From Orthonyx spaldingii (taxonomy: Eukaryota > Chordata > Aves > Passeriformes > Orthonychidae), in assembly GCA_013397795.1 (NCBI GenBank), contig VZTJ01001736.1, positions 434,001 to 498,000 of the forward strand: 64,000 bases of DNA, given 5' to 3'. A program made the position numbers and the translations under genes. Shown here in pieces: positions 38,150 to 49,860 of this stretch. Under the pieces are notes generated by a model. The model saw only the letters and a list, made by a program, of their open reading frames with translations. It was not told the origin of the DNA and did not search any database. Every line of letters begins with the position of its first letter. Position 1 is the stretch's first letter.

Positions 38150-38415
38150 CACACCGTTCAAAGGAACTCTGGTATCTTCTCTAGAAAGCTATCCAGTCTT
38201 TTGAAAATTTGAAGTAGTGAAAATCCAACTCTTTTCCAGATGATTCTTAAGTTAAACACCCTTGTTCTTCAAGTAATCTCATCCCAAAAATATGTTTACA
38301 CACTCTGATCAAATCACTCCTTACCCTTTGCTTTGGGAAGCTAGCCAGGTTGAGCTTCTCTGCAACCGCCACTTCCCTTCAACAGATCCAAATAATCTTG
38401 TGGTTCCTTGTTTGT
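38150..38415 (-). mobile_element. Ancient CR1-type LINE relic
   Basis: Read on the minus strand, segments follow the order seen at the 3' part of old sauropsid CR1 copies: GAGAAGCTCAACCTGG, AAGGAGTGATTTGATCAG followed by a GTGTAAACAT stretch, then GGAAAAGAGTTGGATTTTC, and AAAAGACTGGATAGC-TTTCTAGA. Divergence and internal gaps are large and the terminal repeat is missing, so this is a tentative family call. It would be far older than the copy at 28.5-29.3 kb. Confidence 0.45.
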
Positions 38416-40559
38416 TTGGGGTTTTTTTTAAAAACAATTTTACAAAAGAAATAGTACTGCAAAGGTAAATTTTATGATGCTGCATCTGCAAGGTGTCCCA
38501 TAGTATTTCTACCCAGGGATTTTGTTAGTTTTTTGCACTCTGAGCACATGCTCAGCTAGGTAGCCACAATGACTCTCTTTCACAGAGCTGCTCTTATTAT
38601 GTTTTTTTGTGCTACTGATTTTTTAGGTATAGGAAAGACAACCTCTCTTCCCCCAGATCACTGATAGACAATAGGTGTGTGCTATCAGCCTGAATGTCCA
38701 AGGTCAGGTGGTAAGGTGCTGCAAGTGGAAGGCCTTTAGCTCTGCAGTCTGCTTCTTACCCCAGGCTGACAGATCTTGAGCTTAACCTTCAAGGCCCTTA
38801 TGCTCTTCTTGAGCTTTTGCCTGAGGGCTGCTGCAGGCGGCAGTTGTACTTTAGTGTATATGTGAATCTATTAATGTGGTTACACACGTGTTGTACAGAT
38901 ACAGCCACCATCTCCACACAACCCCAGACCCCTCCATGGTGCTGGCTGGGTCACCCCACTGGAGCTCCCTGCCTGGCCAGCACTTGAGTGAGCATCCATT
39001 CACAGGCAAGGGTGACAAATGTCACTTGCAAGAGGGAGATATATACAGTGGGGAAGAAAAAGAATCTCATCACACATGTTGGTGCATAGCATTTTATGGT
39101 GTGGCTTGTCACATTTTACTACTTATATATGAACATCCTCACCACATCACATCAACAAAACAAGATATATTTACTTCACTGTATCCCACAAAAATAACCC
39201 TCTGGCTAAAATATACACTCACCCTTTAAAATACATTGCAAAATGCCTCTGATTTCCCTCAGAGGGGTTTCTTTGAAAGTCTGATTTTTGACACAGCTTG
39301 TTTTGCTGATATAAACATGTTAATAGTGAAAATGTCAAGAAGTTTATTGATTTTAATTCTTGAAATGGAAAAAATTACATAAAAGTTCTGTTCTGTGCTC
39401 TAGGTAAATAAATGAGCATGGTGTTTCTACGTTGCAGCCAGTGAACCATGCTTTATGTTAAACCCTTCCTACAAATACAGGAGTGTGAACAAAGCTTAGT
39501 AATGGAAAGAAGACACAAATTACCTCCAGCCTTTTAGAGGCACAGTAGAGGCTTCAAACACTGGAATATACATGACTAATGCATCCAGAAAACCCTGTTT
39601 CAAAAAAATTATCTCAAGCTTTGTGTTAACTAGTGTAATACTGAATAATACTCTTTGAAGAATAACAAGATCAGACAGTGCTTGTTCATGTTACTCGTGA
39701 AGGAAAATGAGCCTATTTCATGCTTATGCACTAAACTGGGGGCACACACATATGTGTACCCACACATGTATACACGTGTATATACATATATGCAATATAT
39801 ATGTATATATTTAGACAGATGCTTTTGCAAACAAAACAAAGATAAATTACTGTATATACGCCCTTACCTTCCTCCCACTATGTATGGTCTTTTTGTTACT
39901 CCACTGAATAACCATTTGTCATGGGCTTTACTGTACCATGAAGTTATGATTAATATTATGGCTCATGTACAGCGGGTTGAAAAACCATATTCATTTTCAA
40001 AGTCACGTTGCATTGATTAGAATTCACTGCAGGTTATTCAAATAACGATCTTCTCTTTTCCCAGGAGAATCTCCGTCTGATTTTTCTTTATCCTCATTAA
40101 AGATCCCAGGTGCAGACAAAGCTTTACATACTTCTAATTTGCATTATCCTTGGGAAGGAGGTAATTCACATGCCTTCAGTATATAGCACTTGTTTTTGTA
40201 GTTTGCTCTTTCCTATCTGTCTATTTAAATAAATCAAGAAATTTAGCCTTTATAAATCCTCTGACAATAGAAAATGCCAAATTTTATTATGCTTAGTAAT
40301 GAGCACATGTATTCTGAAATATCAATTATAATTCAGATTAAATGAAACAATTTTTTTCTTTGCTTCTCATCAGGTTTTACTCAAAATGCAATCTCTGCTC
40401 ACTCTCTCAGTGATGGAAAAAGGTGAATTTTTATAGCAAAGATATAGATTTCATATCAGCTTTTGACCGATGTAAGAATATCCCTCATCAGTCTCTGAGA
40501 AATCATTGATCAGATTTAGTCTTTTTCTTTTTACTGGTCGAATATAGAACAGTGAAAGC
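38416..40559. other. Noncoding interval
   Basis: No exon is supported. It includes the alternating purine-pyrimidine tract at about 39.74-39.81 kb. Frames at 38876-39229 and 39655-40020 have no family resemblance; the second simply runs through the TATA/CACA repeat. Confidence 0.5.
39742..39810. repeat. Alternating CA/TA/TG tract with internal palindromes
   Basis: Nearly 70 bases alternate purine and pyrimidine with only a couple of breaks (at about 39759-39761 and 39794-39795). It includes the exact palindromes ACACATATGTGT (39745-39756) and TATACACGTGTATA (39769-39782). Such tracts can adopt Z-DNA or cruciform forms under supercoiling, and they mutate readily in length. Confidence 0.8.
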
Positions 40560-41095
40560 ACATAACATCTGTAATTGCCTGGTAGAACTTAACAGTCCCA
40601 TTAACCCCCAAAACGCAGCACTTGCATGGATTCCACATCTGTTTTCTGAGATATAAGTTGTGTGGGCCTATGTTTTGCAACAAAATAATCTGTCTTGGAC
40701 TACTTTTATCGCGAGCTTTTGTGTAATGAGTTTAGCCTGAAGCAGACTGACAGCATTGTTGACATTTCATTGAGTTTTCATCCTCAAGAGAGAGGAAATT
40801 TTAGCTAATTAAATAATGTTATAGTGTCTTAGAAACTACAAAGGCAATGGGAAACCACACAGCAGTCATGCTGTATTTCTTAAGATCACTTGTGTATTCC
40901 CGATGTTTTATTATGCAGAAGTGATTCTTCTAACAGTCTTTAAAGCAAATCGTACACTAGACAAACTTTTCGTAATTCAACCTCGATAGTAATATTTGTA
41001 AACTGGTTAATGTATATATGAAATGAAGCCAAATCGGGGAAAGAGCTATTAGAGAAATACTGAAATAATTATTACCTTTCATCATCTCAGCACAA
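40560..41095. promoter_or_regulatory. Candidate conserved noncoding element
   Basis: About 500 bases are AT-rich with retained CpGs: AAAACGCAGC, a TCGCGA at 40709-40714, TTCCCGATG, AAATCGTAC, TTTTCGTAATTC, CCTCGATAG and AAATCGGGG. TTTAGCTAATTAAATAATG is a strong homeodomain-type core. No coding frame and no repeat signature are present. This is among the most enhancer-like blocks in the window by eye. Confidence 0.4.
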
Positions 41096-41370
41096 ATGGA
41101 CAGAACAGGTTACCCATGTGCACTGGTGGCAGAGAGACAGCAAAGACGTTTTCTCTGTTCCTTTGTGGTTACCCTGCTCCTCTGCACTAAGGGGATAAAG
41201 GAAAGGGCAGGGAAAAGAAGGGGGCAGGCTGGTTTATTGCAAGGTTGGTAATACAATGCAGGTCCCTTTGGGACAGTGGGAAATAATTCTGGGGAAGAGT
41301 GGGAAGTGCTAGGGCCAGTGGGTTTCTTTCCCCCCTGCACCATGCACTCTTGTGCTGATCCCAGCAGGAC

Positions 41371-41424
41371 ACAGGAGGTGCTTCCAGGCCCCTTCCAACA
41401 CCATAAACTGTTTCTGTGGGTGAT
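41371..41424 (+). mobile_element. Possible CR1 3' tail fragment
   Basis: GGTGCTTCCAGGCCCCTTCCAACACC, followed by a TTTCTGTGGGTGA remnant, resembles the final 50 bases of CR1 copies. It is too short and too diverged to be certain. Confidence 0.4.
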
Positions 41425-42779
41425 CAGCTGCTAACCAGAGAGCAGCTGCCCCAAAATGGACCAAAACAAAGGGCAAGCAGTATTATTTATGAAAGTTTTG
41501 AGGCCCAAGCCAAGGTGCCTTTCCCAGTGACTCCAGCAGGCCCCAAAAGCCAGTTGTCATCCCTGACGTCCTCAGGGCTTGGGGCAGTGGCAGCACCTGT
41601 ACCAGTTCACTGGCACAGCAGGAAGCTCAGGCTTCACTGTGAGCTTGGGCAATGGCTAACTCACTGCTGGAAAACAGCTTCACCCTACACAGAGCTCCTG
41701 ATGGTCAGAAAAAGAAGAGAGACTGAATAAAACTGCTGCCGAGCTCAGCTTTTGAATACGATTTACCAAGCATTCCAGCACACTACTGTGAGAAAACGGC
41801 AGGAAATATGACCAGTTCAGCCTAACCAGGACAGCAGGACAAATCACTTCCCTCAGATCTGTCCTGAGTGCATGGCACAATAGACAGATGACTGGAAACT
41901 AATTCAGCTCTTCATTCCTACAGAAAACAAAATAAATTGATTGCACTCTTCTCTGTGTGCAGGAAAGCGAGTCCTTTGTTTCCAACACCTTTGCTCCTGA
42001 GGTGTAGAGGCCTCCCATCTTCAACCCCTTGTCTTGCTGCACACCCAGCATCTGTGATTATCTTGGAGGGTGCACTGAGGGTGCTCAAGCAGTCTGATCA
42101 ATTAATAACACTCTCAGGCTGCCTGCCACACCAGGAAGAAAATAATACATTTCTACTTTAATGATTTAATTTCCTTTTTAAAATTAGTGTTTCCCTGATA
42201 AGCAACGATTTATATGTCTTGTTTCATGACTAAAATGATTCTTCATATTAAGGACTAAAGTACTATATAAAGAAAATATAGTTGCTGAAGAAATGACTGG
42301 TTTTCTTTGCATTTTCCCTTCAAGCACAGGGTGCTATTTGCTGGTAGTTTACACTGCTGGCCACTACAATGTGTCCTTCTAAGTTCTCAGTTCATGATAA
42401 GGATGTTTTATATTTGCATAACACCTTTCATCCTGCAAGAGCAAAGCGCTTAAAGAAATTAATTTAACGTTATAATCTCCCAGCGGTGGTGATTCCCCCA
42501 CCGTGCTGGCAGCAAAGAAAACTCGGAAATTGTCCCTGTGTATCAGAAGCACCAGCCAGCACTAAAATACTCTGGAACCCAGAAGGGCTGCTAAGTCCTC
42601 TGATGGGGGATGTGTGTGTGTGAGTCTGTGCACATGTGTGTGCTGAGGAGGGACCTCCACGTGGCCAGCTGCCTCCGGATGGACTTTGGGTCTTTTCCTG
42701 CATATGGCAGTAAGCTGAGGTTTTCGATTGCACAGAGGCAGAGAGGAGAGCTCAGGATTCCTACCGTGAGCCCCAAAAA
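41425..42779. other. Noncoding interval
   Basis: 41.4-42.1 kb is GC-richer with overlapping frames on both strands and no recognised family; the frame at 41416-41730 begins at a GTG. A GTGTGTGTGTGAG microsatellite-like run lies near 42.61-42.64 kb. Around 42.41-42.46 kb, a TTTGCATAACACCTTTCATC segment followed by AAAGCGCTT recalls a phrase seen in old amniote repeats, but I cannot place it. Confidence 0.45.
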
Positions 42780-42990
42780 AATCTTTATTCTCCCATTAAG
42801 CCTCAGGGAGTCTGAAAGATTTTATTAGCCTTAATTACGTTGTGTCTGGGATCATGAGGTCGGTGGGCTTGGCGAGCTTTTGTTTTTAAAAACCTAACTT
42901 GCTTGCCAGGCGAGTTTCCCAAGCTCTCATTTTATTGTGGTTTCCAGCAGGAGATCTTGTTTCAAGGGATATGATCAAAGTAAAGGACAT
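42780..42990. promoter_or_regulatory. Candidate conserved noncoding element
   Basis: TTTATTAGCCTTAATTACGTTG (TAATTA at 42832-42837), GAGGTCGGTGGGC, TTGGCGAGC and CAGGCGAGTTTCC lie within 150 bases, followed by ATTTTATTGTGGTTTCC (RUNX-like TGTGGTTT). CpGs are kept next to a homeodomain core, with no coding frame and no repeat signature. Conservation is inferred, not measured. Confidence 0.4.
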
Positions 42991-45900
42991 TTCTTCTGGG
43001 ACTTATTTTACATAGATTAGATCTCATTATGCAACTTGCTCTTTAGTCTATATTCTTTTTATAAGCTTCTGGCTATACGAATGAATTTTACATAGTAAAG
43101 TGTGAATTTATTATAATGAATACACTTTTTGAGTGAAAGGGAGGCAAAATACAGCATAGTGTAATACATTTAAGCTTCCTTATCAACAACAAATTTCAGC
43201 ATTGCAGCAGTTTAATCTTACCTCAAACAAGGTTGCTGCACACTAATTTCAATGCAAATTTTCAGCTGACTTTTATTTCATTTTTAAGTTAAAATAATAT
43301 TTTCTGGAATTGTGTCAAATTTTGCATTTCCTTCCTAAATGCCTATTTCTAAGCCTTCTTTCAAAAGCATGCATGATTTTTTAGGATTTCAAGATCTGCA
43401 CTTGATTAAGTCATTACAACTTGACACTTTGAGAGTTCCACAGAGGTGGGAATTTGTGATGATGTCCAGCAGCTACTTCTGAGTACAAATGCTCTGGATT
43501 AGTTCTGTTGGACAATCTCTAACAAGATTGAAAATTGAAGAAATTAAAGGTTAACAAAGAACAGATCTTAGCATGCACAGGAATTCTTGTCCTGTATTGT
43601 TAAGGTTTAGGGACTGGCAGAAGCGGCAATCTTTGTTAAAAGTTTCATTCTAATAGCATACAAATAAGAACAGACTTTTCAGTTTTATACTTCTGTACTG
43701 TGCATCTATCTGCAGTTCTATTTAATAGGAAGTTTGGGTCAATGCATGTGTGAGCTCATCCGATATTTATGTAAATAACTTGCTTTTATTTCCTGAATTT
43801 TCTCATGTGAGTAAGCAGGTATGTTTTTATTATCTTCTAATCTAGTCTGCATGATGAAAGCTGAAATTATCAAGTGAACTAAAATTTAATTATCAAATGG
43901 AAGAGTTATATGTATTTTTTTGTTGGTCGAGTTTTTTTTAAGATCTTAGATTAGTCATCTTGACTTTATAATATTACATAAGTGGGCAAAAAAGCTTTTT
44001 CTGTCAAGGGCAAAATTTAGCTGCACTTGTTTCTGTCAAGTCACTAAAACTGGTCATTGAGCTAGAAGTGTAAGTAGTCGTAGGATCTCTTCTTATAACT
44101 GTAAAATTTGGCTGAAAGACTTTCTTCAGTTTAGGCTGAAATACTGAGGGCAACTTAGAATACCTAGAGGGTTTACATTCCTACTGATACTGTAATCAAG
44201 GCATTTCATTAATGGGGAATGGGATTTTCACAAGAATTCAGTAACTACCTCCCTCTGGACCCACAGAATTCAGTGCACCATGAGCCCTCCTGAAAACCCC
44301 ACACTTATTTTCGCAGGGACTACTGCCCTATAGCAAATATCCACATCTGAGGTCTACTAAACACATACAGCATGTATTCACTACTCCTTCCCCAAATGTA
44401 AATCTGGTTCAGTTTCAAATGAAACTCATGTAAAACTTATGTGCAAAGGGGTTAAATTCATACCAACATATTTAATTGCAAGCTTATTTACAGCTTGTAA
44501 GCAGCTATTATATGTATTTCCCAGGTTATGATTCAGAGTGTACACATCTTTAGTTTATCACAGCATAAGGCAGTGTCTCAGGAAAGGAATGTTTTTCAGT
44601 TAAATGGTTAATTAAGACTTGGATATATTTTTTTTTTTTCTGATCAATGCAAGTCAAATTCTCGGTGCAAGTGGTTGAATCATCTTCAGAACTCTGATCA
44701 TAATTAAACCACAAGGAGCCTGTTATGATTAAATGTGGGAAGCTGAAAATACATGAACCATAACAAAGGATCTGAATTTGCTTCAAGCTTTGCATAAAAT
44801 GCCATTTCAGATTTTTTTTATCTTAGTATAACAAAACGCTTTCATCCTGTACCTTTCCCTTTTTTTTCCCCCAGAATTTCTTCCAAATTCAGTTACATTT
44901 TTCCAAATTAATAATAAATCTTGTACATGTAACTGCTATCTGAGTTTCCTAATTTGTAAAAATCCATGTGTCCTCTATCCAAACAATAAATTTCTCTTTA
45001 TTTTTTATTAAAAATACAGAATTCAAAAGGATACTCTTTGCCTTAAACAGTTATACTTAATGTATTGGTAAGTAAATATTTCTCCAAATTACTTCCTCAC
45101 AGCTGTATAATCCATACACGGTGTTGGTAGACTACAATAAATTTCTAAAATCTATATTCTTTATTGCCATAATGATTTTTGTTTCTGTCTTTCTAATTAG
45201 ACTATATAGCTTTTACAGAATAGCTTTTACACAGGATATTTGTTTTTCTGTTCATGTAATTTAATCTTGAATACTTGTAATCACAGCTCTTGCATATCTA
45301 AAAGGGACCAAATTCTGTTTTCTTGCCTTGGCAAAATTCTCTTTTTAAAACAATGAGTAGGAAATACAGGATTTTGTGAAAGAATATCAGAAGCAATATC
45401 TACTGCTAAACAAACACCCAACATTCCCCTCCGTCCAAAAACAAACAAACAAAAAAAGCCAAAAAAAGGCGGTCATTATTAAATTCTTATAGTTAGATCA
45501 ACCTTTCCAACTTTGTGAAATTCAGTGTTGGAGACTTGAGTGAGATGAAGTTACATGAAGTCTGAATAGGGACTACAGCATCTACAACGCAGGAGTGAAT
45601 GAACCCACACAGGATTTTGGTGTTTGTGTCCCTCTCTGCTAACAGCAACACCAAAGAAAGCAGGTTGGAAGATATGCCTTCTCTGTGTGCAGCCAGAGAA
45701 GAAAAAATACTCTTCCTCCCTATCTCCTATCCAGGCTGCAGGGGAATGGATGTGCATAATCTCTACTGACTTATGGTAACCAGTAAAGTCCAAAACCAAG
45801 CACACAGGTACTGGCCTAAGGTCCCAACACAGCAGCTTCCAGCTGGAGCATTAGATCCATGAGAAGCCCACAGTGGAGGGGGGAATATCTCAGACAAGAG

Positions 45901-48859
45901 AAAATGCTTCAGAGAGACATCTAAACCCCTGTTTACTTTTTTGAGTCAGATGCTTCATGTCAGACCTTTTTTACATATCTACATAAGACCCACATTAAAG
46001 ACCCAAAATCCCCTCCAGGAAAACAGTGTCTCAGTCACTCTTTCAAGGCAGACTGTGGCACAGGCCTATACAAATGTTGCCTAAAAGAGGACTGCAGAAG
46101 GAGAGCCTGATGTTCAGTACAAGCAGCTTGAGGAGCAGGTGACCTATGTTTGAGGTCCTTTTTGTTGAAGCTAAACCGCTTACTAGAAAGGAATGAAAAT
46201 TTCCTTGACCCAAAATAAGGACAAGAGAAGAAAAGCCATGACTGTAAGAGCATTAACCTGCATTACAGCAGTTGCTTCATCAGCCTGGGTATTGGGAAAC
46301 TGTGATGACTTGCTCGTATACTTCCTAAGTTTCATCTTGACACTGCTTAGGTGCCCGAATTCCTTCCTCAGATATGGGTTTTAATACTTTTACCAGTTGT
46401 TGTCAGACCTCTCAATCCCAATCTGCTGAATCCAAGTCCTCACTTAGGGAAAAGAGATACTAATATTAATGGGACTTTTGTCTTTGTGATCCTATCTGTG
46501 AAGGGATTGTAGTCTCTGTGCCATGAAAGTCCCTGAAACAGCATCTCTCATCTGCCACTACCTTCTTACAGCTGAGGGATGTGCTACTACAGCACAGCTG
46601 GCTTTCCTCACTTCAGGTCCAGGAAGCAACTCTCTACAAGCCAAACTAGTGGGGCTTGTTCACTGTATTTTATAGCATAATGGACAACATATCAAGGGGG
46701 AAATAATCGTATTTACATTTTTTCTGCTAAGTGGAAGGAAAAGGAAATGGCATTCCAGAGAGCGATAAAATGAGAATGAATTCATTACAGGAATAGAGTG
46801 GCTATGAGATTTTTTTTATATTTTAATGAATAAATGACATTTTCATCCACTAAAAATACAAAGTACATAAGTAATATTTACCTACAGATCATAGCGTAGC
46901 ATGAAATTCTTCCTTTGTAAGAATCCTGGCAGAATGATCCCATTTTGCAGGAAATTTTTCATTAGGTTCAGGACTGCTTACCTTTAGTAATGAAAGCCAG
47001 ATCTTTTTCCAGTTAAGCCAGTTGCAAACCTTCTGGTTTTTTCAGCCATCATAAAAATTCTCTAATCCATATCACAAACATGCATCCTCATTTAGCTGGC
47101 ACTGGATGCAAAACTGGTTACTGTCACACTGAATGCTCATGGTCAAGGTTCAAGTAATGGCTAATGCTCTAAGAGAGGCTACACATAAGTGCATTTTAGT
47201 TCAGAATGCATTGTCCTAGTTGGTGAACACAAAACAGCTCCCTAGCCATTTAATTATCTGAGATTATAATGATCCTAACTTTGAATAGGATTTTCTGCCA
47301 CATCTTCTGCTTTCTGAAAAGCAGTGTCCTGAAGCAAAACCAAGTTTATTCTCTTTGATTTTTTTTGGTGTATTTTTTAATATTTCTAATGTAATTTAAT
47401 TTTTACAGGTTTATTATAGTGGTTTATAGCTTATGTTTCTTCACAATGCTGGTTTATAGTTAGTTTCCCTTTTGGAAGCATTAAACATATGAAAATAGGG
47501 TGCACACACATGAGGGGATACTTACTCATGCAAATAATCCAATTGAACTCGGTGAACTTCCTGAAGACAGCATTACTCATGCAAGTAAGTGATTACAGGA
47601 CTGTGTCACACAATGAATGGTGTGGGCCTGATTATCTTCTCACCTATACTGGTTTTACATCATTACAGTTGCACTGGCTCTAACAGAACTACTTTTCATT
47701 TTTTCCTAATGCAAGAAAATTGAGATTCGCACACCCACTCGAAAAACTTGATGATAATAATAATAATAATGACCATGAATGAATGATGACTCATTTAAGA
47801 ACAGTGTAACAGAAGTAGACCTATAAGTGCATTTCTGTGAAGATCTTGATACTATCCAAACTCATTGTGGAGCCTGATCCCTATCTGACTAGGGTTGCAG
47901 AGGGCTTACAGTTTGACATGCAGTGCTCATTATCAATTCTTTCTGACTCTGGAGAACAAATTTACTTAAGGTCCCAAGAGAAAGGTAAGGGAAATGTTAC
48001 TGCATTCACCTTATACATAGCATAAGACAAGCATAAATGGGATTAATTTAAAATACTTTTAGATGCTATAAAAGACATGTATTCTACAAACACTCACAGG
48101 TGGTCAAGACCTTGAGAGAATTATCAACTCAGGCATCGAAAATGTGCAGAAATAGCACACCAGCCCCTCTTTGGACAATAAAAGTATCCAAATACCAACA
48201 GTGAAGTGTTACAACCCACCAGAGAGCTTATTAGCATCAGTTTTCCTCAGTGGGCATCTCCATGGAAAGACTTTGCACCCCATCTTCAGGTAGTTTTGTA
48301 CACCAAAGAGATTGAGCATTTCCCAAAACCCATGCAGGAATGATCCTGATTCTGCATTCAATTCTCAGAATTATCCATTTTGATAACTTAAAATTTCAAC
48401 TTCATGTATTTGCCAAATTAAAAACTCCCTGGATCTCCAGCATGATTGCTTTGATGAATTGAATCCTTCTAGTCCATTTAACATGAAATAACAGACTTGT
48501 GTTGATGGTGCTTTTGTTCTTGATAGTAGGAGAACTTGTTACTGAAAAATTAGCTACTCACCCTTAAGTAATCACTAACATTCCAGCTCCTGAATATAAA
48601 AATGAAGAAAGAGCAGATGGAAACAAACAAAAATTGTATTAATAATACATAACGAAGCGATGCCTACAAGTGATATTTCAGCAGGGAAAAAAAAAGGAAA
48701 ACTACGGTTTTCATTGGGTCTTAATGTATGTATCCCTCTCTAATGCTTCCATCTTCAAGCGGTTCTGTTTTATTGACACAACAACACAAATTGCAGAAGT
48801 AAATTGAATCACAGGCTCAGAATGTAAAAATCAATGAGAAATAATTTTGTAGCACTAAA
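42991..48859. other. AT-rich noncoding interval
   Basis: Almost 6 kb without a supported exon, RNA gene or mobile element. T- or A-runs occur near 44.63, 44.81, 45.44 and 46.81 kb, and a TAA trinucleotide repeat at about 47.75-47.77 kb. Short frames near 45.6-46.4 kb have no family resemblance. Confidence 0.5.
47754..47770. repeat. Short TAA trinucleotide repeat
   Basis: Five to six TAA-type units follow GATGA. A minor microsatellite. Confidence 0.75.
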
Positions 48860-49450
48860 GTGAACAGTGTAATGCTAGGTATTCATTTAATTAACCATGA
48901 GCCTTTCCACATAATGCACAATCATTGCCAGCTTTTCAGCTCACGGTTATTCCAGGAATAATGGGTTTGGGATTCATCTTTAGAAAACCTGCATTAATAT
49001 TTGAAAGCATTTAAATCCATTAGTGGGTCATCTGAACACTGCAGGTCACTTTTACATTGCTAATTGAAACAATAGTAATGGGTTATAATCTACTATCTAA
49101 TAATGCCTGGAGTGTTTTACCGCTTTTATATCTGCAGATTCCAGGAAATATGTAAATTTGTTGCTGAACTGTTATAAAATATGGAAATTTAAACTGCAAA
49201 CATGAAACTATTTCTTTTTATAAATTAAAAAAAAAAAACACTCACAGCATTAATAAACTGAAGAGTTACACTGTATTTTGATGTCAGGATAAATTCCTTT
49301 CTATAGACTTTACAGTGTTCATCGCTTCTGCGCTGTAGGCTTAACATCTGGCATTCACATTTTCAACATTGCCATTAGGAGAAAGTGAATATCATTAAAC
49401 CAGTGAGTAAACAATCATGTCATTGTTTCCATATGCAAGCTATACATTGA
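48860..49450. promoter_or_regulatory. Candidate conserved noncoding element
   Basis: A 600-base block carries CATTTAATTAACCATG, GCTCACGGTTATTCC, TGCTAATTGAAACAATAG, GGGTTATAATC, TTTTACCGC, GTTCATCGCTTCTGCGC and CATTAAACCAGTGAGTAAACAATC (forkhead-like). Motif density, sparse CpGs and absence of any repeat or coding signature make it a plausible long developmental enhancer. No comparison sequence was available, so this rests on pattern reading. Confidence 0.4.
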
Positions 49451-49689
49451 CTCAGTATGCTGTGTTCTGACAGCAATGTGTTTTGTTTTGGTTAGGTTTT
49501 TTCCTTCCACAATTTGATGCAAACATTTTTTTTCATGGGATTTTCTGTTTCTCCTGCATGTAGAAATAGTTATATCATATGGAAGTATGAATTTAGGGTG
49601 GGTTACTTGCAGTTTTGTGCTGCTTTTCTTTCTTTCTTTTTCCGTTTTTTTTTTTAATTAAAAGGTACTGAAAGGTAAAGTTGCTTTAC

Positions 49690-49860
49690 GAATCTTGCAG
49701 GTAATTGAATAGAACACAAATTGATACTTAAACCCTCATTTTCGTTTTTAATTAAACAGGCATCTTGCACATTTACCTGCATCTTCATAGGCTTAATTAC
49801 AGTCTGATTGGGCAAAAAGATCCAGAGAAGAGCATCTCATTACATCTAGGTAGGCTGCAC
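49690..49860. promoter_or_regulatory. Candidate conserved noncoding element
   Basis: GCAGGTAATTGAATAG, ATTTTCGTTTTTAATTAAAC and AGGCTTAATTACAGTCTGATTGG give three homeodomain-type TAATT cores and one reverse CCAAT-like ATTGG within about 130 bases. It follows a T/A-rich low-complexity stretch and may belong to the same regulatory cluster as the block just upstream. Confidence 0.35.

Noticed and set aside
49315..49340. ATCGCTTCT string resembling the start of U2 snRNA
   Set aside because: The following bases do not match U2, and no snRNA promoter elements are present.
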